Shown: positions 25,643 through 34,120, counted from the first letter of the stretch. The stretch: DNA of 64,000 nucleotides from Treponema sp. (GCA_024687165.1 JAILEY010000037.1:1-64000); one strand, 5' to 3'. Made by a program: numbers and translations. The notes: a model not told the origin generated them from the sequence alone.

Positions 25643-25740
25643 ATTTATATTCCTTATATGTATTGTTTAAAAAGATATAAAAAATATATCATTTTTTTTT
25701 TGTTTCTTCTATATAGGTAAAATGTTGAATTTATTAAAAT

Positions 25741-25780
25741 AATAATAAAATTGGCTTCCAGTCGTGTTAATTTTATTATA
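25741..25780. repeat. Minimal copy of the dispersed hairpin element (5'-loop type)
   Basis: AATAATAAAATT (25741-25752) pairs with AATTTTATTATA (25769-25780) around the loop GGCTTCCAGTCGTGTT. The loop matches the internal-loop strand of the larger element at 13953-14114, so this looks like the outer stem and one loop without the inner hairpins. Confidence 0.65.
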
Positions 25781-25815
25781 TTTATATTAATCATAAATTA
25801 AAAACTGAACCTCAG

Positions 25816-26046
25816 TTATTCCTCTGACTGAAGGATTCTACCATATTCTTTTTCGCCCTTGAAAATATCGTATACATAACATGGACTTTCAAGATATAAA
25901 CCAGTTTCCTGATCATTAAGTTTAGCAAATGTTTCTGAACCATATAAATATTGCATAGCATCAACCATAGAGAGTTTTGTATCTTCCATAATGAAAGTAA
26001 TTAAGTCACTCGTAATATATTCTATAAGTTGTTTTTGTTTAGACAT
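25816..26046 (-). CDS. DUF3791-like small protein
   Basis: A 76-residue protein (YITSDLITFIMEDTKLSMVDAMQYLYGS, then LNDQETGLYLESPCYVYDIF) resembling DUF3791. These proteins are usually encoded next to a DUF3990 protein. Here the upstream DUF3990-like reading frame is truncated and its stop (26039) overlaps this ATG by 8 bp, so the ancestral pair was translationally coupled. Function is unknown; the pairing suggests a two-component accessory or toxin-antitoxin-like module. Confidence 0.6.
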   Translation of the reverse strand: MSKQKQLIEYITSDLITFIMEDTKLSMVDAMQYLYGSETFAKLNDQETGLYLESPCYVYDIFKGEKEYGRILQSEE

Positions 26047-26341
26047 TTATAGCCTCGATTTTTTTCAAATATGACAAAGCGTTTTCGGAATGAAAAGAAT
26101 ATTGGTCTGTTAATTTTTTAAATTCCATTTCTTTTAATAGAGTCTCCACAGAAATTAATCCATCAGAAAATTGCCTGAATAATAAAGCCAGATCATCATC
26201 TGCAATTGGACCTATAACTAAATCATATTGATTATTTATATTATTATCAGATTGAAAATTTTGAATTCGTTTATAGTTTCTGTTTGTAATTACAAAAGTT
26301 GCCCATTCTTCAGATGGATTTTTAAAAAGATGAATACAAAA
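26039..26341 (-). pseudogene. Truncated DUF3990-like gene, C-terminal remnant
   Basis: An open frame without a start codon encodes about 100 residues that look like the carboxy-terminal half of a DUF3990 protein (EEWATFVITNRNYKRIQNF, YDLVIGPIADDDLALLFRQF, YSFHSENALSYLKKI). The amino-terminal half is missing. It is preceded in the same frame by a TAA (26342-26344) that ends an unrelated short ORF. It overlaps the intact DUF3791-like gene by 8 bp. Best read as a decayed gene. Confidence 0.6.
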
Positions 26342-26491
26342 TTATTCAGTACATCGGAAGATATGATGAGGAATAACCCAGACTGAAAAAACTGTGTCTG
26401 AAAACTCAGGCACAGCAGGGCATTCGGACTTTAACCGCTTCATTTCAAGCTCAGAAATTTCATCTGTATTTCCCCTGCGATTTTCATGCAT
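26342..26491 (-). pseudogene. 49-residue ORF fragment, unknown
   Basis: Encodes 49 residues beginning MHENRRGNTDEISELEM and ending WVIPHHIFRCTE, in the same frame as the DUF3990 remnant but separated by one TAA. No ribosome site is evident and I do not recognise a family. It is probably the tail of another lost gene fused by deletion, or less likely a small gene. The remaining space to purE (26492-26564) holds only the purE promoter. Confidence 0.35.
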
Positions 26492-26529
26492 TCTATATTA
26501 TTTTTGTTTTTTCTGAAAGACATGAATTA

Positions 26530-26564
26530 TAGACACTTACACTTCATTGTGATATTTTCTTCGT
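26530..26564 (+). promoter_or_regulatory. Short-leader promoter of purE
   Basis: TAGACA (26530-26535), 17-bp spacer, TATTTT (26553-26558), then six bases to the ATG at 26565. No ribosome site. No purine riboswitch or PurR-like site was evident. Confidence 0.6.
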
Positions 26565-27059
26565 ATGAAAGTTGCAATTTTTTTAGGTTCAAAGTCTGAT
26601 TTAGACACAATGAAAAAGGGTGCTGATGTTCTTAAGGAATTCGGCATTGATTATAAGTCTTATGTAATTTCGGCTCATCGTGCAGGTGACCTTCTTGTAA
26701 AGACAATCAAGCAGGTTGAAGCAGAAGGCTGCGAAGTGATTATTGCAGGTGCTGGTTTGAGTGCTGCTCTTCCTGGTGTAATTGCAAGCCGCACTGTTCT
26801 TCCGGTAATCGGTGTTCCTCTTGAATGTATCAATCCTGGAAAATCAAATGGCCTTGCCGGAATGGATGCTCTTCTTTCAATCGTAATGATGCCGCCTCAG
26901 ATTCCTGTTGCAACAGTTGGAATCGGAAATTCAAAAAATGCTGCTTATCTTGCGGCACAGATTCTTTCAATCAAGTATCCTGAAATCAGGGAAAAACTTC
27001 TTGCATTCCGTGCAAAGATGACTGCAGATGCTGAAGCCGGCTGTAATATTGAAATGTAA
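26565..27059 (+). CDS. purE: AIR carboxylase-family protein PurE
   Basis: A 164-residue PurE. GSKSDLDTMKKGADVLKEFG and VISAHRAGDLL are the nucleotide and His-bearing loops, and the end LLSIVMMPPQIPVATVGIG matches class I enzymes. However, the usual GAGGAAHLPGM loop reads GAGLSAALPGV, losing its histidine and resembling the class II loop GRSNAL. Class I PurE isomerises N5-CAIR made by PurK, while class II (known from Treponema denticola) carboxylates AIR directly with CO2. No purK is nearby. Which reaction this variant catalyses cannot be decided from sequence. It is followed 76 bp later by purM with its own promoter. Confidence 0.85.
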   Translation: MKVAIFLGSKSDLDTMKKGADVLKEFGIDYKSYVISAHRAGDLLVKTIKQVEAEGCEVIIAGAGLSAALPGVIASRTVLPVIGVPLECINPGKSNGLAGMDALLSIVMMPPQIPVATVGIGNSKNAAYLAAQILSIKYPEIREKLLAFRAKMTADAEAGCNIEM

Positions 27060-27066
27060 GTTGCAA

Positions 27067-27095
27067 TTGTAACTACTTTCTATTTATGGTATCTT
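27067..27095 (+). promoter_or_regulatory. purM promoter
   Basis: TTGTAA (27067-27072), 17-bp spacer, TATCTT (27090-27095), with a leader of about 33 nt that contains AGGAG, the conventional layout. Confidence 0.5.
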
Positions 27096-27135
27096 TTTAC
27101 CAGATATTTTTTTGCTAATTTTTTAGGAGTATTTC

Positions 27136-28245
27136 ATGGCAAAAGTTGTTGATTACAAGAATGCAGGTGTTGATGTTAACGAAGGTTACAAAGCTGTAGA
27201 CAAGTATAAGGTTCAGTCTCAGCGTGCAAAGATTCCTGGACAGCTTACAGAACTCGGAGCATTCAATGGTATGTTTGCAATTCCAAAAGGAATGAAGAAT
27301 CCTGTTATGGTTTCTGGTACAGACGGCGTTGGTACAAAACTTGACATTGCATTCCAGATGAAAAAGTATGATACAGTTGGAATTGACTGTGTTGCCATGA
27401 GTGTAAATGACATCCTTTGTTCTGGTGTTCAGACTTCATTCTTCCTTGATTACATTGCATGTGGAAAGCTTGATTCAAAAGTTGCAGGTGAACTTGTTAA
27501 GGGTGTTACAGACGGATGTATTGAAACTGGCTGTGCTCTTCTTGGTGGTGAAACTGCAGAAATGCCTGGTTTCTATGATGACGGAAAATATGATCTTGCA
27601 GGATTTGGCGTTGGCGTTGTAGATAAGGCTGATGTTATTGACGGAAAAAAGATTAAGGAAGGAGATGTTCTTATCGGCCTTTCTTCTACAGGCCCTCATT
27701 CAAACGGGTATTCACTTATCAGAAAGCTTGTTAAAAACTTTGATGAAAAAGTAAAGATTGGCGGAAAGGAAAAAAAGATTGGTGAAGTTCTTCTTACACC
27801 AACACGCATTTATGTTAAGCCTGTTATGGAAATCCTTAAAAAGTTTAAGGGCTCTGTTCATGGAATGGTTCATGTTACTGGCGGTGGATTCTATGAAAAT
27901 CTTCCACGCATGTATCAGCATGCAGCAGAAGGAAAGAAACAGCTTTGTTCTGTAATTAAAAAGGACAGCTGGAAGGTTCCGGAAATTTTTGATGTACTTG
28001 TTTCAAAGGGTGCAGATCCAAAGAATATGTTCAACACATTCAACATGGGAATCGGATTTGTTCTTGCTGTAAACAAGGCAGATGCAAAAAAGATTCTTGA
28101 TGCACTTAATAAAAATGCAAAGAAATATCACAAGGCTGGAATCGAAGATATGGTTGCTTATGAAATCGGCTATGTTGGACATACAGACAAACCAATCAAG
28201 GGTGATTTTAAAGGCTCTAAAGAAATGACAAAGTTCATTGACTGA
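27136..28245 (+). CDS. purM: Phosphoribosylformylglycinamidine cyclo-ligase PurM
   Basis: A 369-residue AIR synthetase, the fifth step of purine synthesis, producing the substrate of PurE. Recognisable segments are YKNAGVDVNEGYKAVD, SGTDGVGTKLDIAF, CVAMSVNDILCSG, LLGGETAEMPGFY, GLSSTGPHSNGYSLIRKL and HVTGGGFYENLPRM. It is longer than E. coli PurM by about 20 residues because of a carboxy-terminal extension (HTDKPIKGDFKGSKEMTKFID). AGGAG lies upstream of the ATG and a terminator follows the stop. Confidence 0.95.
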   Translation: MAKVVDYKNAGVDVNEGYKAVDKYKVQSQRAKIPGQLTELGAFNGMFAIPKGMKNPVMVSGTDGVGTKLDIAFQMKKYDTVGIDCVAMSVNDILCSGVQTSFFLDYIACGKLDSKVAGELVKGVTDGCIETGCALLGGETAEMPGFYDDGKYDLAGFGVGVVDKADVIDGKKIKEGDVLIGLSSTGPHSNGYSLIRKLVKNFDEKVKIGGKEKKIGEVLLTPTRIYVKPVMEILKKFKGSVHGMVHVTGGGFYENLPRMYQHAAEGKKQLCSVIKKDSWKVPEIFDVLVSKGADPKNMFNTFNMGIGFVLAVNKADAKKILDALNKNAKKYHKAGIEDMVAYEIGYVGHTDKPIKGDFKGSKEMTKFID

Positions 28246-28269
28246 GCTATAATTTAAATAGTATTCGAG

Positions 28270-28299
28270 GACGCTTTTCCTGGAAAGGCGTCTTTTTTT
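28270..28299 (+). terminator. Rho-independent terminator of purM
   Basis: GACGCTTTT (28270-28278) pairs with AAAGGCGTC (28284-28292), followed by seven T residues. Confidence 0.85.
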
Positions 28300-28328
28300 G
28301 TTTTATGTTTCTTTACAAGGAGAAAAGA

Positions 28329-29219
28329 ATGAAAAAGATTATTGCAACAATCATGATGATGGCTGCATTTGCAGGCGCAGCTTTTGCAAATTCAACACCA
28401 GACAAGTCAAAAATTAAAAAGGGATTTGATGATCTTGGAACATCATTTGCTTCAGCACTTCCTCAGGTAACTGGAATGCAGAATATTTATGCTGATGCAT
28501 TTATTGGAAAAATCTTCCCGACTGCAATTCCACATTTTGGTGCAGGAATCAATGCAAGTTTGATTAAGGTTGATACTTCAGCTCTTAATGATATTTTTGA
28601 TGAACTTGATTTGAGTGCAGACGGTGTAAATAATTCAATGTATCTTCCGTCGGCATCTGCTGACATTCGTGTTGGTGGAGTACTTCTTCCGTTTGATGTT
28701 GGATTTGTTTTCCTTAAGACACCAAGCATCAATATCAGTGATATTTCACTTGGATTTACAACTTTCGGTGTAGACGTAAGATATGCAATTCTTGAAGACG
28801 GACTTGTTACTCCGGGGCTTTCAGTTGGACTTGGTTACCTTTACAACGGCCTTGATTTTGACTACAACAGCCATGGTGCAAAAGTTAACTATGATATCGG
28901 CGTTCACAGCATTTATACAACAGTGCAGGTTTCAAAGAACTTTTTTGTAATTACTCCATTTGCTGGTGCAAGATTCATGGTTTCTTCACAGACTGTTGAC
29001 TGGAGTTGGGACCTTGGAACTGGAAATGCTGCAACAAGAGACAGCGGTACATGTTCTTCTGACGGATATGATTTTGGAAATATTCAGACACAGCTATATG
29101 CAGGATGTGGACTTAATCTTGTTGTGTTCCAGGCAACTGCTTCTGTAATGGCAGATCTTGCTCATGCCGGAGATTCTAAAGTTTTCAGCGGTGCACTTTC
29201 CTTCAGATTTAAGATGTAA
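28329..29219 (+). CDS. Predicted outer-membrane β-barrel protein
   Basis: A 296-residue exported protein. Signal peptide MKKIIATIMMMAAFAGAAFA with an AFA-N cleavage site. The mature sequence has alternating amphipathic strands separated by short turns (GVDVRYAILEDGLVTPGLSVGLGYLY, HSIYTTVQVSKNFFVITPFAGAR broken here into strand pairs) and ends in an aromatic-containing strand, GALSFRFKM, as barrels do. I start at 28329, which has AAGGAG upstream; an ATG 24 bp earlier would spoil the signal peptide. It resembles treponemal outer-membrane proteins of unknown function. Monocistronic between two terminators. Confidence 0.75.
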   Translation: MKKIIATIMMMAAFAGAAFANSTPDKSKIKKGFDDLGTSFASALPQVTGMQNIYADAFIGKIFPTAIPHFGAGINASLIKVDTSALNDIFDELDLSADGVNNSMYLPSASADIRVGGVLLPFDVGFVFLKTPSINISDISLGFTTFGVDVRYAILEDGLVTPGLSVGLGYLYNGLDFDYNSHGAKVNYDIGVHSIYTTVQVSKNFFVITPFAGARFMVSSQTVDWSWDLGTGNAATRDSGTCSSDGYDFGNIQTQLYAGCGLNLVVFQATASVMADLAHAGDSKVFSGALSFRFKM

Positions 29220-29242
29220 TAATTAATCTGCTGACTTTTACG

Positions 29243-29272
29243 GGCTGTTTCAAATGAGACAGCCTTTTTTTT
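29243..29272 (+). terminator. Rho-independent terminator of the β-barrel gene
   Basis: GGCTGTTTC (29243-29251), loop AAAT, GAGACAGCC (29256-29264), then eight T residues. Confidence 0.9.
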
Positions 29273-29304
29273 ACAAAAAAAAAATTCAGTGCTATAATTC
29301 AGGC
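29270..29304 (+). promoter_or_regulatory. Short-leader promoter of the GH43 gene
   Basis: TTTACA (29270-29275), overlapping the T-run of the preceding terminator, 17-bp spacer, TATAAT (29293-29298), six bases, ATG at 29305. The clearest single example of the layout: consensus -10, correct spacing and no ribosome site. Confidence 0.72.
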
Positions 29305-30912
29305 ATGAAAATTTACAATCCGATTTTAACAGGCTTTCATGCCGACCCTTCAATTCTCTGTGCACGCGGAGAATATGTAATTGCAAATTCAACTTTTGAG
29401 TGGTATCCGGGAGTTGAGCTTCACCGTTCAAAAGATCTTTCTTCCTGGGAAGTTATTCCGTCTCCTTTAAATGAAAACAGACTTTTAAATATGGCAGGAA
29501 ACAAATGCTCATGTGGAATCTGGGCGCCCTGTCTTTCATATGCGGACAACAAGTACTGGCTTATTTATACAAATACCCGAAGCTGGGATGACGGTCCGTG
29601 GAAGGATACTCCAAACTTTTTGACTACAGCAGAAAATCTTGACGGTCCGTGGAGCGATCCTGTATTTATGAATGCAAGCGGTTTTGACCCTTCTATGTTT
29701 CATGATGATGACGGGAAACACTGGTTCATCAACATGGAGTGGGATTACCGCGAAACAGGTGCAAGACAGTTTTCAGGAATTTTAATTCAGGAATACGATG
29801 ACAAGAAAAAAGAGCTTGTTGGTCCTGTAAGAAAAAATTTCCGCGGAACTGATATCGGCCTTGTTGAAGGAACTCATATTTTTAAGCATAACGGCTGGTA
29901 CTATATCTGTTCTGCAGAAGGCGGCACTGAATACGAACATGCAATAACATGTGCAAGATCTAAAAATCTTTTTGGACCGTATGAGGTTCATCCTTCTAAT
30001 CCGCTGATTTCTTCTTATGGCCATGATGAGCTTAAGATTCAGCGTGCAGGACACGGGCAGCTTTGTATGTCTGTGGATGGAACAAAAACTTATCTTGTTT
30101 ATTTGTGCGGTCGTCCTCTTGATAAAATGGGATTTAATGCTCCTGAAAAAAGATGCGTGCTTGGTCGTGAAACTTCCATTTCAGAAGTTGTCTGGAAAGA
30201 TGACTGGCCTTATGTTGTGCAGCCGAACGGTGAATTAAAAAATCATCCGAGTGAATACATTGAAATTGAAGGCGAGGGTGAAGTTGCTCCTGGTGAAGGT
30301 GTAAGGCACATCGCTGAAAAATATACTTTTGAAAATGAAGAGTTCCTTAAGGAATTTAAAAATCTTCGTGAACCTCTTGCAGGAAAATATTCTCTTTCTG
30401 AACGCCCGGGCTTCCTGCGTCTTTATGGCGGCATGACACCAACAGGAAATTTCGGACAGAGTATTTTGTGCCGCAGGCAGACTGATTTTTGTTTTGAAGC
30501 GGAAACAAAGTTAGAATTTCAGCCGGTGAATTTTCAGCAGTTTGCGGGAATGACTTACAGATATGATGAGCGACTTCAGTATCTTTGCCTTGTAACAAAT
30601 AATGAAAAACTCGGCCGTGTGCTACAGATTTTTATTGTGCTGCCTGGAGCCTTTGAGCGAAGAATTGAAACTCCGCTTGAAGATGGTCCTGTGTGGATAA
30701 GACTGAATGTAAACGGCGCTTCTGCAGTTTTCAGTTTTTCTCAGGATGGAAAATCATTCAGAAACTTAAGACCGATCCTTGATGCAAGTAAACTCTCCGA
30801 TGAATATTTTACGCAGGGATTCACTGGTGCATTTGTCGGCATGTTCTGCACCGATATGATTCAGTACAAAAATTATGCTGACTTTGAATATTTCAGATAT
30901 TCAAAAAAATAA
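29305..30912 (+). CDS. Glycoside hydrolase family 43 β-xylosidase-like
   Basis: A 535-residue GH43 enzyme, most like subfamily 11 β-xylosidases. The five-bladed propeller starts NPILTGFHADPSILCARGEY with the catalytic-base Asp in HADPS. GFDPSMFHDDDGKHWF carries the pKa-tuning Asp, and DIGLVEGTHIFK the acid Glu. A carboxy-terminal β-sandwich (from about residue 330) ends FEYFRYSKK. There is no signal peptide, so it acts in the cytoplasm on imported xylo-oligosaccharides. No xylan transporter is adjacent. I start at 29305; an upstream in-frame ATG falls within the terminator. Suits a plant-fibre habitat. Confidence 0.9.
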   Translation: MKIYNPILTGFHADPSILCARGEYVIANSTFEWYPGVELHRSKDLSSWEVIPSPLNENRLLNMAGNKCSCGIWAPCLSYADNKYWLIYTNTRSWDDGPWKDTPNFLTTAENLDGPWSDPVFMNASGFDPSMFHDDDGKHWFINMEWDYRETGARQFSGILIQEYDDKKKELVGPVRKNFRGTDIGLVEGTHIFKHNGWYYICSAEGGTEYEHAITCARSKNLFGPYEVHPSNPLISSYGHDELKIQRAGHGQLCMSVDGTKTYLVYLCGRPLDKMGFNAPEKRCVLGRETSISEVVWKDDWPYVVQPNGELKNHPSEYIEIEGEGEVAPGEGVRHIAEKYTFENEEFLKEFKNLREPLAGKYSLSERPGFLRLYGGMTPTGNFGQSILCRRQTDFCFEAETKLEFQPVNFQQFAGMTYRYDERLQYLCLVTNNEKLGRVLQIFIVLPGAFERRIETPLEDGPVWIRLNVNGASAVFSFSQDGKSFRNLRPILDASKLSDEYFTQGFTGAFVGMFCTDMIQYKNYADFEYFRYSKK

Positions 30913-30967
30913 TTTTCACCGGCGGAAAGTTAAAGTCTTTGTCTTAAGTTTCCGCCGCATTTTTCTG

Positions 30968-31002
30968 TTACAACTTTTTAATTATCCGCTATAATTGTTT
31001 CC
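30968..31002 (+). promoter_or_regulatory. Short-leader promoter of the histidine kinase gene
   Basis: TTACAA (30968-30973), 16-bp spacer, TATAAT (30990-30995), seven bases, ATG at 31003. No ribosome site. Confidence 0.55.
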
Positions 31003-32829
31003 ATGAACCGAACCTATCAATCTGCTTTTGTAATTTTTATTCTATCCATTTTCTTTTCATTTTCGCTTTCCGCAGAAATTTTTCAGAGCGTAAAAAGTCC
31101 GGACGGCGAGTGGATTTTTGTCACTGAGACTGAAGACGGCAATCCGTATGAAAACCTCTACGTTCAGAACACAACTGATCCTTCAAAGTCAAAAATGATT
31201 CTTGAGAATCCTGCAAAAGTTCCGTTCGTTTTCTCAAACCTCTGCTTCAATCCAAAAAATGAGGCTCTTTATTTTTCAATCCACAACGGCGGCGAATTTG
31301 TAAACGGAGTGCAGCTTTTCCGCGGCGAAGGAATCTACGTGCTCAAAAAAGATTCTGAAGGAAACTATTCTTCAAAGGGACTTAGGCGTTTTGCAAAGCT
31401 TGAGCCGTGGATTGTCGAAAGGGCAAAGTCTGCGTTTCTGGATAATTCACCGCATCCTGATTATAAGGAATTTCTGAAATTTCTTTTTGAGTTTGCAGAT
31501 TATGACGCAGAGCCGTGTTTTGTATATAAGGCTGATTCTGGAAAAAATCTTTTAAACGAAGAGGCCGTCCGCTGCCTGCATGAATCCAAAAAATTAGACG
31601 CTCTTGTCCTGGAAGAAAAAGATTACTATCACTCGGTTCTGGAAGATTTCTTGTTTTGCCTCGATGAAAATTCAAATCCCACTGAGAAGCATGCGGTAAC
31701 TGCAAATCACTGCAAGCTCTTTTACATCGAAGGTTCAATGCATGCAGACTGCCATTTTTTTACTGAATACAAAGGCCATGTCTTCATGCTTGAAAATCTC
31801 GGCTCGATGAAAAACGGCGGATGGTCTCTTGATTTTTCAAAGGTCTTTCTGATTTCAGATTCAGGCGATGATTTTATGTTGAAGGAACCTGAGAATTTTT
31901 CCAGAATCAAGGCAGAGGTCTTTGAGTTCCCGTTTCCAAAGCGGCTTGATTCGGCACCGATTTTTGTTCATGACGGAAAGCTTTATCTCCGCGACATAAA
32001 CCACACAGACTTTCATCTGCTTCAAAAAGATTTTTCGTTCAAAAAAGTCAGCTCAATTTCAGGCGATGATTTTTCATTCCTTGCAATTGCGTTTCTTGCC
32101 TCCACAGTTTTCCTTCTGTTTCTGAGTGCGTTTCTTTTCTTCCGGTTCAGAAAGATAAATTCACCGCGCTTTATTTTTGGCGAGCAGCAGAAAGTCCGCG
32201 CTGAGATTTCTTCGGCAATTCATGATTCGGTCGTTCAGGACATCCGCGCGATCCGCCTTGATGTGGAGCGGCTTAAAGTTGAGGATGAAAGCTCTGAGCT
32301 TCAAAAATCAGCCGTGCAGAACCTTACTGAATGCGTCAAGAAAATGCGCGACATCTGCTACGGATTGAATCCGGCTGAAATTGCAGTCGCTGAATTCAAG
32401 GGTTCTAAGGTCGACATAATTTCCGTGATTCAGACTTTGTGCGACCAGTTTTCAAGGCGGACTAAAATTCAGTTCCACCTTGATACGGACGGGAGCATCC
32501 AGAAAATCAGCGTAAAAAATGATGACGCAAAATACATCACGAGAATCTGCATGGAAATTCTCTCAAACGTGGAAAAACATTCTTACGCTACGAACCTTAC
32601 GCTTTTAATCCGCGAAAAAGATAATCCGCGTGAAGGAAAGACAGCGACACTAATTTTCATCGATGACGGAACCGGCTGTGACATAAAGTCAGTCACTGCG
32701 GGCAATAAGACGCACTTCGGAATCCGCAACATGATGCAGTACGCAAAACTTGCCGGCGTCAAAATCGATTTCCTTACGGCAAAAGATGAAGGGATGCAGG
32801 TGATGCTTTGCATAAAGGAAGCTGAATAA
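31003..32829 (+). CDS. Sensor histidine kinase, NarL/DesK class
   Basis: A 608-residue kinase. A signal peptide (residues 1-24) and a periplasmic domain of about 330 residues with propeller-like SPDGEWIFV and NLCFNPKNEALYFS phrases come first. One membrane helix lies near 358-380. The HisKA_3 motif IHDSVVQDIRAIRLD has the acceptor His near residue 407. The ATPase domain (MEILSNVEKHSYATNL, FIDDGTGCD, HFGIRNMMQYA) is typical of kinases paired with LuxR-type regulators. Its stop abuts the response regulator gene (stop TAA, then ATG directly). Codons are richer in G+C than the flanking genes, which may reflect transfer. Confidence 0.9.
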   Translation: MNRTYQSAFVIFILSIFFSFSLSAEIFQSVKSPDGEWIFVTETEDGNPYENLYVQNTTDPSKSKMILENPAKVPFVFSNLCFNPKNEALYFSIHNGGEFVNGVQLFRGEGIYVLKKDSEGNYSSKGLRRFAKLEPWIVERAKSAFLDNSPHPDYKEFLKFLFEFADYDAEPCFVYKADSGKNLLNEEAVRCLHESKKLDALVLEEKDYYHSVLEDFLFCLDENSNPTEKHAVTANHCKLFYIEGSMHADCHFFTEYKGHVFMLENLGSMKNGGWSLDFSKVFLISDSGDDFMLKEPENFSRIKAEVFEFPFPKRLDSAPIFVHDGKLYLRDINHTDFHLLQKDFSFKKVSSISGDDFSFLAIAFLASTVFLLFLSAFLFFRFRKINSPRFIFGEQQKVRAEISSAIHDSVVQDIRAIRLDVERLKVEDESSELQKSAVQNLTECVKKMRDICYGLNPAEIAVAEFKGSKVDIISVIQTLCDQFSRRTKIQFHLDTDGSIQKISVKNDDAKYITRICMEILSNVEKHSYATNLTLLIREKDNPREGKTATLIFIDDGTGCDIKSVTAGNKTHFGIRNMMQYAKLAGVKIDFLTAKDEGMQVMLCIKEAE

Positions 32830-33441
32830 ATGGCGCAGACACTTTTTATCGTTGATGACCACAAGATGCTTTTGAACGGACTCAAGAACTGGCTTGAGGA
32901 AAATTCTGAATGGAATGTGAAGAAACTTTTTACTTCTGCAAAAGACTGTCTTGAATGTCTCTCACGGATTTCAAGCCGCGATGAGCTGCCTCAGATAATC
33001 ATTGCTGACGTTCAGCTTCAGAATGAATCAGGATTTGACTTGGTTGAAAAGATTTCCAAAAACTGGCCGGAAGTAAAATGCCTGATTTACTCAATGTTCG
33101 ACACTCCGGGCTACATCCTTCAGTCAAAGGAATGCGGTGCGAAAGGTTACATCTCAAAAGTCGCAAGCGAGGAAGAACTTCTTGAGGCGCTTGAGGTCGT
33201 GAGGAACGGCGGCGAATACATTGAAAAGCGTATGGAGAATGACCAGAAAAAAGTTGACTCAGCAATTCCGCAGTTTTCGAGGCAGGAAAAAGTTATTTTT
33301 GAAAAACTCCTGCAGGGAAAAACGAACAAGGAAATCGCCGGAGAACTTTTCATTTCCCTTCATTCGGTTGAAAATTACGTCAGCTTCATCTACGACAAAT
33401 GCTGCGTCAAAAACCGCCGCGGGCTCCTGGAAAAATTTTAG
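32830..33441 (+). CDS. NarL/LuxR-type response regulator
   Basis: A 203-residue regulator. The receiver domain (TLFIVDDHKMLLNGL) has the acceptor Asp near residue 60 (IIIADVQLQ) and a KGYISK lysine. The carboxy-terminal LuxR helix-turn-helix has FSRQEKVIFEKLLQG, TNKEIAGELFISLHSVENYV. It is the cognate partner of the preceding kinase, with no gap between genes. The target genes are not evident; the next gene encodes a small lipoprotein with its own ribosome site. Confidence 0.92.
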   Translation: MAQTLFIVDDHKMLLNGLKNWLEENSEWNVKKLFTSAKDCLECLSRISSRDELPQIIIADVQLQNESGFDLVEKISKNWPEVKCLIYSMFDTPGYILQSKECGAKGYISKVASEEELLEALEVVRNGGEYIEKRMENDQKKVDSAIPQFSRQEKVIFEKLLQGKTNKEIAGELFISLHSVENYVSFIYDKCCVKNRRGLLEKF

Positions 33442-33520
33442 GAGTTTTTCTCCCAATACAAATCAGCCTTCATCTCATAAAATAGTCCTCAGATAAAAAC
33501 AAATCTTTGGAGGTTTTTTT

Positions 33521-33961
33521 ATGAGAAAATTTATAAAGGCAGCAGGTATCTTGTTTACAGTATTTGCGGTTGCTATGCTTGCAGGTTGTGAAAATGAAAC
33601 TTCAGGCAGTAATTCATGGAATATGCATTATTGTATGTCAGATTATGGTGGTAGCTCAGGCACTTTATATAGTGCAATGATACGTTTTCCTGACAATTCA
33701 GATGTTGCAATCTTGGCTACTTCAGAAAATGGTGGCGATTTATATGAAGGATATTTCGTTCAGCTTACAAAAACTAAATCTGGAACTACATATACTTTTG
33801 AAGGTACAAGAGGTTCAACACCATACAGCGTTTCTGGAACACTAAGTTCAAATGCTTTCACAATTGCATCTTCAAGCGAATCAATGCAGGCATTAGGATT
33901 CACGGTTGGTGAATCAATTCAGCACTGGACAGAAAGAACAAGCGGTTCCTTCGTATATTAA
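33521..33961 (+). CDS. Small lipoprotein of unknown function
   Basis: A 146-residue protein with a lipoprotein signal (MRKFIKAAGILFTVFAVAML, lipobox LAGC at residues 20-23). The mature part is Ser/Thr/Gly-rich and β-strand-like, short for a barrel and without a recognisable domain. GGAGG lies upstream of the ATG. Being 79 bp downstream of the two-component pair, it could be its target or a co-transcribed output, but that is inference. Confidence 0.7.
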   Translation: MRKFIKAAGILFTVFAVAMLAGCENETSGSNSWNMHYCMSDYGGSSGTLYSAMIRFPDNSDVAILATSENGGDLYEGYFVQLTKTKSGTTYTFEGTRGSTPYSVSGTLSSNAFTIASSSESMQALGFTVGESIQHWTERTSGSFVY

Positions 33962-33996
33962 AAGACTAAATATATTATTTATCTTTCCTGGCGAAG

Positions 33997-34100
33997 TCGA
34001 GAAACGTATTTCAGATGCTTTGCATCTGAAACCCCGAGTTTTTACGAGCAAAGTAAAACTCACTGTGCTAAAAAATGACATAAGACAGTAGAACTCTCGA
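33997..34100. repeat. Three-way-junction inverted-repeat element
   Basis: Outer TCGAGA (33997-34002) pairs with TCTCGA (34095-34100). It encloses a perfect hairpin, TTTCAGATGC (34009-34018), loop TTT, GCATCTGAAA (34022-34031), and a second, GAGTTTTTAC with GTAAAACTC. The layout, an outer stem with two inner hairpins, is that of the elements at 13953 and 46882, but the primary sequence is different. Confidence 0.55.
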
Positions 34101-34120
34101 TTTTGTCCGGGGTGACAGCT

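Noticed and set aside
28258-28300. Purine riboswitch near purM/purE
   Set aside because: The structure is a plain terminator; the purE and purM leaders are too short for an aptamer.
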